From assembly GCF_001620365.2 (NCBI RefSeq), contig NZ_LQMT02000007.1, positions 429,358 to 493,357 of the forward strand: DNA of 64,000 nucleotides. Reading direction: 5' to 3'. This document shows positions 7,821-16,720 of this stretch, piece after piece (within the stretch, counting starts at the first letter, position 1; the number at the start of each line of letters is the position of its first letter). The stretch is from Amycolatopsis keratiniphila subsp. keratiniphila. Its GTDB lineage: Bacteria; Actinomycetota; Actinomycetes; Mycobacteriales; Pseudonocardiaceae. The notes below the pieces were generated by a model. That model made no database searches. It was not told the origin of the DNA and saw only the letters and a list, made by a program, of their open reading frames with translations. Made by a program: the position numbers and the translations under genes.

Positions 7821-9619
7821 CGCTGCACCTCCTCGCGATCGGCCGCCGCCTTCGGGTACCGCACGCGCTCGTAACCCCGCATGCGCCATTGCACGTCGAC
7901 CGCGATGGGCCCGTTCGGCAGCCAGGGCTGCTCGGCGACGGCGTCCTCGGCACGGTAGACGCCGCGCTCGACGACTCCCAGAGCGGCATCGATCACCTGG
8001 TAGCGGAGGTGGTTCCGGTGCACCGGCTGCGACTCGATCCACACCACCACGAACTCCCCCGGCCGGAAACCGCAGCGGCGCTGCAGGGACTCGATGAACC
8101 GTGCGTCGTGCATGTGGCCGTCACCGAAGTTGAACCCGATGATGCAGTTCGTGCTGAACTCCGCTTCCCGCAAGGTGTAGTGGTCGATGTCGGCGCCGAG
8201 CTGGTTGATCATGATCGAGTTGAGCGCGCGGCCCTGGCTGTGCATGGCCCGCCAGCCCAGCAGCTGGTGCATCACGACTTCGGCCGCTTCGGGACCGTAG
8301 AGGGCGGAGAGCTGCTTGACGGTCATCTCGGAGGGCTTCACCAGGTGCTGGTCGAGACGATCTTCGGCGCCGGGAGCGAACGCCCACATCGCCGAGGCCC
8401 AGTTGCCGGCGTACTGCCGCATCGAAGGCAGGAACGACACCAGATCGGGACGGAGATTGCCCAGGACCGGGAAGAACAGAACGCCCACCACGGTCAGCGC
8501 GAGCAGGGCCGGGTTCATGTCGCCGAGGCCGTAGCCTGCCCAGTTCGGGTGGCCGAGAAAGAGGAAGACCGCGGCGAAGGCGAACAGAATGTTCCATTCG
8601 AGCGGCACCGCGAGCGGGAACGTCGAGGTGATGAACAGGTGGAAGCACACCATCACCCCGGCGGCGAGCAGCGCCACGGTGGCGTTGACGGTGAACAACA
8701 AGACCAGCGGCGTCACGATTTCGACGAAAGTGCCGCCGACGTGCGCGAGCAGCGAACCTCGGTACGACGGGCGCAGATCACGCGGAAAGTCCTTGTAGTG
8801 CATACGCTTGACCGCCTTGGACGGGAGCCACGGCGTGTTGCTGACCATCGGCGGGACCACCATCGAGAAATGCTTGCCGAACTTGGAGAAACCGGCGCCG
8901 AACCACACGGCCACGATCAGCACCTTGAGCGCGACGATCATGTCCACGATCGGGAAGGCCGCGAAGAAGATGATCGCGGGCAGGTACTGCTCGCCACGGG
9001 CCTGCAGGAAGAAGACCTTGTCGCGCAATCCCAACGTCACCATGAGCACGGCGAGCGCGGCCGCGACGGCAGGCATCACCCGGCCCGCGTCGAAGCCGAG
9101 CCGTGTGAGGTCCGCGTCCGCTGTGCCGGGAAGCAGGAGCCCGGCGAGCAGGACGGCGATGACCGCGATGTAAAGCAGTACGTCGACGCCCGTGCGGCGG
9201 TCGCCACCGGTCAGGGGGACGCGCTTCCACGGCGCCTGCCGGATCGTGTCGACCTTCAGGTAGGTGCGCCAACCGCAGGTGAACGGCTTGAAGTGGCCGG
9301 CCAGCGGCCCCCAGGAACCACCGGCGCCGAGGGCCTCGAGGAACACCGTCCACAGGATGAGCTTCTGGTAGAAGATCGGCTCGGTCCACCAGGACGAGAA
9401 CTCCAGGGGGTTGAGCCCCGAAGTGAGTGCGGCGATCAGCAGGCCACCGACGACGTAGACCACGAGAAGCTTCGCGAGGTAGATGACGTGGGTCATCTTC
9501 GGCGTTCCGAAGCCGTACTCGACCCAGTGCCGGGACAACACTTTGATCCGTTCGAGATAGGGCATCTCGAACAACCTGGCGGGGTCAACAGGCGGGAAGT
9601 CCCCGGTCTTGAATCCCAT
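7817..9619 (-). CDS. DUF3556-family transmembrane protein
   Basis: A 600-residue membrane protein with about eight hydrophobic segments (for example LAKLLVVYVVGGLLIAAL, VLLYIAVIAVLLAGLLL, IVDMIVALKVLIVAVWFGAG and NILFAFAAVFLFLG) between a cytoplasmic start (MGFKTGDFPPVDPA) and a soluble C-terminal domain of about 180 residues. Sequence and topology match the actinobacterial DUF3556 family, whose function is not established. The ATG at 9619 follows a GAGGAG site. It is translationally coupled to the FAD oxidoreductase and lies 164 bp downstream of a TetR gene on the same strand, which may share or control its promoter. Confidence 0.82.
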   Translation of the reverse strand: MGFKTGDFPPVDPARLFEMPYLERIKVLSRHWVEYGFGTPKMTHVIYLAKLLVVYVVGGLLIAALTSGLNPLEFSSWWTEPIFYQKLILWTVFLEALGAGGSWGPLAGHFKPFTCGWRTYLKVDTIRQAPWKRVPLTGGDRRTGVDVLLYIAVIAVLLAGLLLPGTADADLTRLGFDAGRVMPAVAAALAVLMVTLGLRDKVFFLQARGEQYLPAIIFFAAFPIVDMIVALKVLIVAVWFGAGFSKFGKHFSMVVPPMVSNTPWLPSKAVKRMHYKDFPRDLRPSYRGSLLAHVGGTFVEIVTPLVLLFTVNATVALLAAGVMVCFHLFITSTFPLAVPLEWNILFAFAAVFLFLGHPNWAGYGLGDMNPALLALTVVGVLFFPVLGNLRPDLVSFLPSMRQYAGNWASAMWAFAPGAEDRLDQHLVKPSEMTVKQLSALYGPEAAEVVMHQLLGWRAMHSQGRALNSIMINQLGADIDHYTLREAEFSTNCIIGFNFGDGHMHDARFIESLQRRCGFRPGEFVVVWIESQPVHRNHLRYQVIDAALGVVERGVYRAEDAVAEQPWLPNGPIAVDVQWRMRGYERVRYPKAAADREEVQR

Positions 9620-9783
9620 GATTCGACTCCTCGGGCCACACGGCGGTGATTGCCGACCGAACGTAGGTCCGGGAGTGAGGTCGAGGTCACAGCTCGATCG
9701 ACCAAAGATCCCGGAGGCGTTCGTTTCAAGGCGACAAAGACCGAGGCGCGCTTGGTCGCCGCACACAAACCCGGGGTTCGCCT

Positions 9784-10374
9784 TCAGTACTCGAAGAGCC
9801 TGACAAGGGTGTGCGACACCGACTCGGCGAAGTCGTCCACGCCGAGCCGGTCCGCCGGGTCGAACCATTCGCCGATGAGGGCGAGTCCGCCCAGCGCCAG
9901 GTTCAGGGTCCGGTGCAGTTCATCGGCCTTCCGCCGGTCCGTTGCCAGCTCGTCCACCACGCCGCGGAAGATCAGGGTCTGCTCGCGACGGAGTTCGTCG
10001 CGCCGGGCCTCCAGGGCCGCGACCGGGACCCGCACTTTGAGGAACAGCGGGATGAACTCGGGGTACTCGCGAAGAGTGATCGCGGCTTCCTCGCGGAACA
10101 TCAGCCGCAGCCTCTCCCGTGGCGGGTGCGCCGACTCCGCGATCCCGGCGAGCCGGGGGAACACCTCAGCGGCCGCGTGCTCCATGCACCTGAGGAACAG
10201 CTCTTCCTTCGATGAGAAGTAGTGGTACAGGCTGGGACCGCGCAGGTCCAAAGCCGCGCCGATGTCTTCGAAGTTCGTCGCCTCGTAGCCGCGCTCGGCG
10301 AAGAGCCGGGCGGCGGTGTGCTCGATAAGTCTGATCCGCTCGGCGCGTTTCCGCATCGCCCGCGTCTCGACCAC
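9784..10374 (-). CDS. TetR-family transcriptional repressor
   Basis: About 196 residues. The N-terminal helix-turn-helix is clear: RIRLIEHTAARLFAERGYEATNFEDIGAALDLRGPSLYHYFSSKEELF. The rest is the helical ligand-binding and dimer domain (ALGGLALIGEWFDPADRLGVDDF). GTG at 10374 is chosen because GAGGAGG lies 5 nt upstream; a GTG at 10407 and an ATG at 10359 are in frame alternatives. The gene is divergent from the aldehyde dehydrogenase operon and lies upstream of DUF3556, so it is placed to repress both, perhaps responding to an acyl-CoA or aldehyde intermediate. That regulatory target is inferred from position only. Confidence 0.88.
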   Translation of the reverse strand: MVETRAMRKRAERIRLIEHTAARLFAERGYEATNFEDIGAALDLRGPSLYHYFSSKEELFLRCMEHAAAEVFPRLAGIAESAHPPRERLRLMFREEAAITLREYPEFIPLFLKVRVPVAALEARRDELRREQTLIFRGVVDELATDRRKADELHRTLNLALGGLALIGEWFDPADRLGVDDFAESVSHTLVRLFEY

Positions 10375-10454
10375 CACGACCTCCTCACTTGCCCGAACTA
10401 AGTGCACAATATATTATCTATTCGTTCGTAGGGAATCTAGCGACCGGGAGAATC
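10375..10454. promoter_or_regulatory. Divergent TetR / aldehyde dehydrogenase promoter-operator region
   Basis: An 80-bp intergenic region, far more AT-rich than its surroundings at 10400-10425, which suits two overlapping promoters. It contains the palindrome AATATATT (10408-10415) and widely spaced half-sites CGAAC (10394-10398) and GTTCG (10424-10428). These are candidate TetR operator elements, but the symmetry is imperfect and the assignment is weak. A GGGAG at 10446-10450 is the likely ribosome-binding site of the downstream gene. Confidence 0.4.
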
Positions 10455-11906
10455 GTGGAAGCGGCAGGCGTACGAGTACCGCACACCGACGACGTCTTCG
10501 TCGGTGGCGTGTGGCGTCCGGCGACAGGAGACCTGCACACCATCGTGTCCCCCGCGGACGCGAAACCGGTCGGAACGGCTCGGCAGGCGTCCGAAACGGA
10601 CGCGACCGCCGCGGTGGATGCCGCCGTCTCCGCCCGCGACGCGTGGGCCGCCACTCCCCTGGCCGATCGGGTTGCGCTGTGCGCCCGCTGGCTGGAGTCG
10701 GTGGACCGACGCGCGGCCGATCTGGATGTGGTGTGGGCCGTCGAGGCAGGAATGCCGGTGCGGCACGGCAGGGCACTGCACCGGTTCGGCACCGTCGCCG
10801 CGTGGCGGTCGGCGCTCGACGGCGCCGAGGAGATGCTGCGTGAGCAGCGCCGGTCCTCGGAACTCGGTGACGTCCTGCTGCGCCGGGAGCCTGTCGGCGT
10901 GGTGGCGGCGATGCTCCCCTACAACGGTCCGGTCGTGACGGTGGCGTCGAAGGTCGTCCCGGCGTTGCTCGCCGGATGCCCTGTGGTCGTCAAGGCGGCG
11001 CCGGAATCCTCGCTGACGATGGCGTTGGTAGCGGACTGCGCCCGGCAGGCCGGCTTCCCTGCCGGGGTGGTGAACTTCGTGTCGGGACCGGTCGCCGTCG
11101 GGCAGGCACTGACCCGGGAGTCCCGGGTGGACCTGGTCTCGCTGACCGGCGGCCATGCGGCGGCGCAGGACGTCCTCGCGGCGACGCACGGCCGGTACGC
11201 GCGCACTCAACTGGAACTCGGCGGAAAATCGCCGGCCGTGATCCTGGACGACGCACCGCTGGACAAGGCGTTGCGGGCGTTGGTTCCCGGCGCCACCAAC
11301 GGTGCGGGCCAGGTGTGCGCGCTGCTGTCGCGAATCCTGGTCTCCGAACGGCGGCACGACGAGGTCGTCGACCGGTTGAAGACAGCCTGGGAACGACTGG
11401 TCATCGGCGATCCACTGGACCCTGCGACGCACATCGGCCCCTTGATCAACGAGGCCGCCCTGCGTCGCACCGAAGGCTTCGTCGCACGGGCACGCGATGA
11501 CGGCGCACGGCTGGTCACCGGCGGAGAACGACCGGCGGGTCTGGAGAACGGCTGGTTTCACCGGCCGACGCTCTTCACCGACGTCGCCGAGGACGCCGAA
11601 TTGATTCGCCGTGAGGTGTTCGGGCCGGTGACCGCGGTGCAGGTGTACCGCGACGTCGACGACGCCGTCCGGCTGGCCAACGCCACCGACTTCGGATTGT
11701 CGGGCGCCGTCTACACCGCCGATGTCGAGGCGGGGATCGAGGTGGCGGGCCGGATCCGCGCCGGCGCGGTGGCGGTCAACTCGTTCGGCCCGGCGATGAG
11801 CGCACCCTTCGGCGGGATCGGGGCGTCGGGCTGGGGCCGCGAGTCCGGGCCGGAAGGGATTCTCGGTTTCACCGAACTCAAGCAGATCCTCGTCGGTGCC
11901 GCATGA
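10455..11906 (+). CDS. NAD(P)-dependent aldehyde dehydrogenase
   Basis: A 483-residue member of the ALDH superfamily that oxidises an aldehyde to the acid. Motifs: PYNGPVVTVASKVVPALLAGCPVVVKAAPESS (cofactor-binding region), the catalytic glutamate in LELGGKSP, the nucleophile in NGAGQVCALLSRILV (GQxC), and EVFGPVTAV followed by FGGIGASGWGRE near the end. The GTG at 10455 has GGGAG four nt upstream; an ATG at 10389 in frame overlaps the divergent TetR gene and is less likely. It heads a plus-strand operon with a CoA-transferase, ligase, alcohol dehydrogenase and MBL hydrolase, consistent with alcohol to aldehyde to acid to acyl-CoA catabolism. Confidence 0.92.
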   Translation: MEAAGVRVPHTDDVFVGGVWRPATGDLHTIVSPADAKPVGTARQASETDATAAVDAAVSARDAWAATPLADRVALCARWLESVDRRAADLDVVWAVEAGMPVRHGRALHRFGTVAAWRSALDGAEEMLREQRRSSELGDVLLRREPVGVVAAMLPYNGPVVTVASKVVPALLAGCPVVVKAAPESSLTMALVADCARQAGFPAGVVNFVSGPVAVGQALTRESRVDLVSLTGGHAAAQDVLAATHGRYARTQLELGGKSPAVILDDAPLDKALRALVPGATNGAGQVCALLSRILVSERRHDEVVDRLKTAWERLVIGDPLDPATHIGPLINEAALRRTEGFVARARDDGARLVTGGERPAGLENGWFHRPTLFTDVAEDAELIRREVFGPVTAVQVYRDVDDAVRLANATDFGLSGAVYTADVEAGIEVAGRIRAGAVAVNSFGPAMSAPFGGIGASGWGRESGPEGILGFTELKQILVGAA

Positions 11907-13069
11907 ACGCCGGACCACTGGCGGGACTGAAAGTCGTCGAACTCGCCGGGATCGGGCCAGGGCCATGGTGCGGCATGCTGCTCAGCGACCTCGGGGCCGA
12001 AGTGCTGCGGGTGGACCGGCCGAGCGCCGTCGGCACCATGCGCACCGACCTCGGTGCCGCCAACGGCAGACAGCCCGCTTTCGTGAATGACCGGGGACGG
12101 CGCTCGATCGCGGTCGACCTGAAACACCCGCGTGGCGCCGAAGTGGTACTGCGACTGGTCGAACAGGCCGACGTCCTCATCGAAGGCAACCGGCCGGGAG
12201 TCGCCGAACGGCTCGGCGTGGGGCCCGAAGACTGCTTCGCACGCAACCCCGGCCTGGTTTACGGAAGGGCGACGGGCTGGGGCCAGGACGGTCCGCTGAG
12301 CCAGACGGCCGGACACGACCTCAACTACCTCGCGACGTCCGGCCTGCTCGCGGCGATAGGCCCTGCGGGCGGGGCTCCGGCGGTTCCGCTCAATCTGCTA
12401 GGCGACTACGCCGGTGGCGGCCTGATGCTCGCCATGGGGCTGGTGGCAGCCTTGTGGGAAGCCCGGAACGGCGGCCCCGGCCAGGTCGTCGACGCGTCGA
12501 TGCTCGACGGCATCGCCCTGCTCGGCGGCGTCTTCTACGGACAACGCCAAGCCGGGATGCTCAGCCTCGAACGAGGCGGCAACACCCTCGACGGCGGCGC
12601 GCCGTTCTACACCGTCTACGAGACCGTGGACGGCGGCTGGATGGCCGTCGCCGCGATCGAAGCGAAGTTCTTCAGCGAACTGCTCGACGTCCTCGGGCTG
12701 CCACCGGAACTCGCCGCACTCCAATGGAACCGTCCCGAATGGCCGTCGCTGCACGCGAAGATCGCCGACGTCTTCCGCACTCGCCCGCGGAGCGAGTGGG
12801 AGAGCCGGTTCGACGGGCGGGAAGCGTGCACGACACCGGTCCTCGACCTCGACGAGGCGCTGCACCACGAGCACGCCACGGCCAGGGCGAGTTTTGTTCC
12901 CGTCGACGGCGTGCTGCAGCCCGCGCCCGCGCCGCGTTTCAGCCGGACTCCCGGCGCCATCCAAGGCCCCGCGGTCCCCGCCGGGGCCGACACGGACACC
13001 GCGCTGCACGACTGGGGCCTTTCCGAGGACGAAGTAACCGCGTTGCGAACGTCCGGAGCGGTCGTCTAG
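11903..13069 (+). CDS. CaiB/BaiF CoA-transferase family III protein, alpha-methylacyl-CoA racemase-like
   Basis: A 388-residue family III CoA-transferase-fold protein, overlapping the ALDH gene by ATGA. The N-terminus GLKVVELAGIGPGPWCGMLLSDLGAEVLRVDRP and the segment GHDLNYLATSGLLAAIGPAGG followed by PLNLLGDYAGGGLMLAMGLVAAL closely follow alpha-methylacyl-CoA racemases, where the Asp of HDxNY and the upstream His act in alpha-proton exchange. Racemases of this type prepare 2-methyl-branched acyl-CoAs for beta-oxidation. A true CoA-transferase activity cannot be excluded. With a ligase directly downstream, the operon can both activate and epimerise a branched acid, for example from a terpenoid or sterol side chain (inference). 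Confidence 0.85.
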   Translation: MNAGPLAGLKVVELAGIGPGPWCGMLLSDLGAEVLRVDRPSAVGTMRTDLGAANGRQPAFVNDRGRRSIAVDLKHPRGAEVVLRLVEQADVLIEGNRPGVAERLGVGPEDCFARNPGLVYGRATGWGQDGPLSQTAGHDLNYLATSGLLAAIGPAGGAPAVPLNLLGDYAGGGLMLAMGLVAALWEARNGGPGQVVDASMLDGIALLGGVFYGQRQAGMLSLERGGNTLDGGAPFYTVYETVDGGWMAVAAIEAKFFSELLDVLGLPPELAALQWNRPEWPSLHAKIADVFRTRPRSEWESRFDGREACTTPVLDLDEALHHEHATARASFVPVDGVLQPAPAPRFSRTPGAIQGPAVPAGADTDTALHDWGLSEDEVTALRTSGAVV

Positions 13070-13095
13070 GCCGACACGAAACACGGGAGTCATCA

Positions 13096-14658
13096 ATGAG
13101 GATGAGCCTCAACTACGTCACCGATGCGATCGCCGGACAGATGCCGGTCGTGGACCCCAGCCGCCCGGCCGTCGTGCTGGGCGGTGAGCCCGCCGTGTCC
13201 TGGACGGAGCTTCGTGCCCTGGAGCTGCGCTACGCACGTGCCCTGCAGCGAGCGGGCATCCGGAAAGGCGACCGGGTCGGAATCCTGCTGCGCAACTGCG
13301 TCGACTACGTCGCGCTCTACCTGGCCGTCGGCCGAGTAGGCGGCATCGCCGCTCGCCTCAACTGGCGCTTGACCGCGCCGGAACTCCGGTTCGCCCTCAG
13401 CGACTCGGGAGCGAGCCTGCTGCTGTTCGACGCCGAGTTCACGGACACCATCGAAGGCATCCGCGACGACATCGCGGTCACGACCTACGTCTCTCGCTCC
13501 TCCACCGACGTCTCCCCGGATTGGGCCACTCCCCTGCTGGTGTTCGCCGAGCAGGAATCCGACGCCACGGGCTTCCCCGCCGTGAGCGCCGACGACCCGG
13601 TGTCGCTGATGTACTCCTCCGGCACGACCGGACGGCCGAAAGGCGTGCTGTTCTCGCACGGCAACGCGTTCTGGATCGGCGCCATCCAGGCACAGCGGTG
13701 GCGCATCGACGAACACACCGTCGCCCAGACCAGCGGACCGCTCTTCCACGCCGGCGGGTTCGAAGTCCTGCTGCTGCCCGCTCTGCTCGCACACGGCACA
13801 GCGGTCACCTTCCCCTCCGGCAACTTCACCTGCGAACGGTTCCTCGAAGTCGCCCGCCACAACGGCACGACGTCGATGCTGCTCTACCCGTTCATGCTCG
13901 CCGACCTGCTGCACAAGGACGCTGTCGAAACCCTCGTCCCCACGTCGCTCCGCCGAATCGTCACTGGTGGCGACGTGGTGATGCCGTGGATCTACGACGA
14001 GATGGAACGACGCCTGCCCGGCGTCGAACTGGTGCAGTCCTACAGCCTCACCGAAGGCGGCGCCGTCAGCACCAGCCTGGAATTCGCGGTGGCACGAGGT
14101 CGCGAAAGCAGCATCGGCCGCCCGCAGGCCATGACCGAGGTGAAGGTGATCCGGCCGGACGGAACACACACCGAAGCAGGAGAAGTCGGCGAGATCTGCG
14201 TACGCAGCGGCGGGGTGAGCATCGGCTACTGGAACCTCCCCGACGCCACCAAAGCGACCTTCGTCGACGGATGGTGTCACTCCGGCGATCTGGGCCGCGT
14301 CGACGAAGACGGCTTCCTGACGATCGCCGGGCGAGTCAAGGACATGTACCGCAGTGGTGGCGAAAACGTGTACCCGGCCGAAGTCGAAATGGTCCTCACC
14401 GGACACGAAGACGTCGCCGACGCCGCGGTGATCGGCGTGCCCGACGACAAGTACGTCGAAACCGGTGCCGCGATCATCGTGCCCGCCGACGGCCACACGG
14501 TCGACACCGATCAAGTGCGCCGGTGGCTGACGGAACGCCTCGCCAAATACAAGGTGCCCCAACACTTCCACTTCGTGGGCGACCTACCGCGCAATGCCAG
14601 CGGGAAGGTCCTCAAGAGCGTTCTGCGCAAAACTTATGGAGGCGAACGAAATGACTGA
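13096..14658 (+). CDS. AMP-dependent acyl-CoA ligase
   Basis: A 520-residue ANL-superfamily ligase. The ATG at 13096 follows a GGGAG site by 6 nt. Motifs in order: SLMYSSGTTGRPKGVLFSHG, QSYSLTEGG, SGDLGRVDEDGFLTIAGRVKDMYR, SGGENVYPAEVE and PRNASGKVLKSVLRK with the C-terminal catalytic lysine. It is a second ligase of the window, distinct from the one at 1.8-3.3 kb, and lies between a CoA-transferase family III gene and an alcohol dehydrogenase in one operon. The alcohol dehydrogenase start overlaps its end by 8 bp. Likely role: thioester activation of the acid produced by the upstream aldehyde dehydrogenase. Confidence 0.92.
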   Translation: MRMSLNYVTDAIAGQMPVVDPSRPAVVLGGEPAVSWTELRALELRYARALQRAGIRKGDRVGILLRNCVDYVALYLAVGRVGGIAARLNWRLTAPELRFALSDSGASLLLFDAEFTDTIEGIRDDIAVTTYVSRSSTDVSPDWATPLLVFAEQESDATGFPAVSADDPVSLMYSSGTTGRPKGVLFSHGNAFWIGAIQAQRWRIDEHTVAQTSGPLFHAGGFEVLLLPALLAHGTAVTFPSGNFTCERFLEVARHNGTTSMLLYPFMLADLLHKDAVETLVPTSLRRIVTGGDVVMPWIYDEMERRLPGVELVQSYSLTEGGAVSTSLEFAVARGRESSIGRPQAMTEVKVIRPDGTHTEAGEVGEICVRSGGVSIGYWNLPDATKATFVDGWCHSGDLGRVDEDGFLTIAGRVKDMYRSGGENVYPAEVEMVLTGHEDVADAAVIGVPDDKYVETGAAIIVPADGHTVDTDQVRRWLTERLAKYKVPQHFHFVGDLPRNASGKVLKSVLRKTYGGERND

Positions 14659-15745
14659 AGCCGCGCTGCTCGAAAAGGCGGGCTCCGCGCTCCGGATCAC
14701 CGAGATCACGCTGGCCGATCCGCATCCCGGAGAGGTCGTCGTCGAGGTGCGCGCCACCGGCGTGTGCCAATCCGATGTCGGCGTCTTCACCGGCAAACTC
14801 CCCGCGCCGGTACCGCTGGTCCTCGGGCACGAGGGCGCCGGCGTGGTCGTCGAAGTCGGCGACGGCGTCGAGGACCTGCAACCCGGTGACCACGTGGTGC
14901 TGTCCTGGCTGGCCAGCTGCGGCAGCTGCTTCTACTGCCAACGAGCCGAGCAGCACCTGTGCGGCCGTCCGCGGACCATGCTCGGTGCGCACACCATGTC
15001 CGATGGAAGCACCCGGATGAGCCTGGACGGCGCCCCCGTCCGCCAGTTCTGCGGACTGGGCAGCTTCTCGCAACGGACCGTCGTTCCCGCCGGAGCGGCG
15101 ATCAAGATCCCCGACGACATCCCGATCGCGTCCGCCGCCCTGCTCGGCTGCGGTGTCCTCACCGGATTCGGTGCAGCCGTGCACACCGGCGACGTGCGCG
15201 TGGGCGACACCGTCGCCGTCGTCGGCTGTGGCGGCGTCGGACTCAACGCCGTGCAAGGCGCCCGCATCGCCGGAGCCACCACCATCATCGCGATCGACGT
15301 CCACGACGACCGCCTGGCGCTGGCCTCCGAACTCGGCGCCACCCACACCCTGACCGCGGGCCCCGACGTCGTCAAGCAGGTGCAAGCACTCACCGGCCGC
15401 CGCGGCGCGGACGTTGTGATCGAGGTGGCCGGACGACACGAAACCGTGCAACAGGCGATCGCCATGGCGCGCCGTGGCGGCACGACGGTCCTCGTCGGCG
15501 CCGGCCCGGGCGTCGGCATCGACGAGGTCTTCGGCAACGTCGTCATGGCAGGCAAGACGGTGAAGGGCTGCCTGTACGGGTCAGCCCACATCAAGCGCGA
15601 CATCCCGCGCCTGGTCGAGCTGTACCGGAGCGGCACCCTGCACCTCGACCAGCTGGTCACCGAGACCTTCCCCTTCAGCGACATCGCCAAAGCCGTCGAC
15701 TACTGCGCCGCGGAACAAGGCGCACGCGCCGTCGTCCTCGCCTGA
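14651..15745 (+). CDS. Zinc-dependent medium-chain alcohol dehydrogenase
   Basis: A 364-residue MDR-superfamily enzyme. Catalytic zinc ligands are visible in GVCQSD (Cys) and GHEGAG (His-Glu); the structural zinc site is CGSCFYCQRAEQHLC; the NAD-binding motif is VVGCGGVGLNAVQGARIAGA. The start ATG at 14651 lies 8 nt after GGAGG and overlaps the ligase stop. The sequence resembles the NAD- or mycothiol/formaldehyde-type class III-like dehydrogenases of actinobacteria. In this operon it would perform the first oxidation, alcohol to aldehyde, ahead of the ALDH. Confidence 0.9.
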   Translation: MTEAALLEKAGSALRITEITLADPHPGEVVVEVRATGVCQSDVGVFTGKLPAPVPLVLGHEGAGVVVEVGDGVEDLQPGDHVVLSWLASCGSCFYCQRAEQHLCGRPRTMLGAHTMSDGSTRMSLDGAPVRQFCGLGSFSQRTVVPAGAAIKIPDDIPIASAALLGCGVLTGFGAAVHTGDVRVGDTVAVVGCGGVGLNAVQGARIAGATTIIAIDVHDDRLALASELGATHTLTAGPDVVKQVQALTGRRGADVVIEVAGRHETVQQAIAMARRGGTTVLVGAGPGVGIDEVFGNVVMAGKTVKGCLYGSAHIKRDIPRLVELYRSGTLHLDQLVTETFPFSDIAKAVDYCAAEQGARAVVLA

Positions 15746-15766
15746 ACTCACCCGAAGGAGACCTCC

Positions 15767-16558
15767 GTGTCCGGCACCATCAAGCACCTCTGGGCACTCG
15801 ACGCCCCCACCATCGCCACCGACTGCGGCCTGTTCCAACTCGGCACCGGCGGCACCCAACTCGCCGTACCGATCCCGACCTTCCTGATCGAACACGACCT
15901 CGGCCTGCTCATGTTCGACTCCGGACTCGACAGCAACGCCGCCGGCGACCCGGCCCGCGCGTACGGCCCCCTCGCCGAAGCCTTCGACATCCGATTCCCC
16001 GAGGACCACCGGCTCGACACCCAACTGGAGTCGATCGGTTTCACCACCAAGGACGTCCGGCAGATCGTCATCTCGCACCTGCACTTCGACCACACCGGCG
16101 GCCTCGACCTGTTCGCCGGCGCACAAGGCTTCATCGGCGCCGACGAACTGCGCTACGCCCGCACCCCACGCGCACTCGACGCCGCCATGTTCCGAGAACA
16201 CGACCTCGACGCCGCGAGCCGGATCGACTGGCTCGAAGTACCCCGCGGCTACGACCACGATGTCTTCGGCGACGGCAGTGTGACGATCCTGTCCCTGCCC
16301 GGACACACCCTCGGCACACTCGGACTGCAAGTGCGGTTGCCCGACGGCAAGCAGATCGTCCTCAGCAGCGACGCCGCCCACCTGCGCAGCAACATCGACA
16401 AAACCACCGGCATGCCACTGGACGTCTCCAACCCCGACAAGGAAAACGGCCTCCGCAAGCTGAAACTGCTCGCCAGCCGACCGGACACCACGGTCTGGGT
16501 CAACCACGACCCCGACGACTGGAAACTCAACCGACCCAACGGACGCCAGATCGCCTGA
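15767..16558 (+). CDS. MBL-fold metallo-hydrolase, N-acyl homoserine lactonase-like
   Basis: A 263-residue metallo-beta-lactamase-fold hydrolase. The metal-binding motif is SHLHFDHTGG (HxHxDH), with later ligands in LPGHTLGTLGL and SSDAAHL, and a terminal histidine in WVNHDPDDW. The GTG at 15767 is preceded by GAAGGAG and lies 21 bp after the alcohol dehydrogenase stop. The spacing and the EHDLGLLMFDSGLDS opening follow the AHL-lactonase/AttM subgroup, which opens lactone rings. Here it may hydrolyse a lactone intermediate of the same catabolic operon rather than quench quorum signals; that is inferred from context. Confidence 0.85.
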   Translation: MSGTIKHLWALDAPTIATDCGLFQLGTGGTQLAVPIPTFLIEHDLGLLMFDSGLDSNAAGDPARAYGPLAEAFDIRFPEDHRLDTQLESIGFTTKDVRQIVISHLHFDHTGGLDLFAGAQGFIGADELRYARTPRALDAAMFREHDLDAASRIDWLEVPRGYDHDVFGDGSVTILSLPGHTLGTLGLQVRLPDGKQIVLSSDAAHLRSNIDKTTGMPLDVSNPDKENGLRKLKLLASRPDTTVWVNHDPDDWKLNRPNGRQIA

Positions 16559-16720
16559 ATCCGGCGCCTCTGCAGGACGCTCACGCGGTATTTGCCGCCT
16601 TGGGCGCGACATCGTTCCGGCGCGGCAGCACTGCAACCGGGCGTCTTCGTCCACACAGCACCGGGTCCACCGCGGCTTTCTGGGCGCGTTTTGTCGGTGG
16701 CTCCCTGTACGGTCGCGGCT

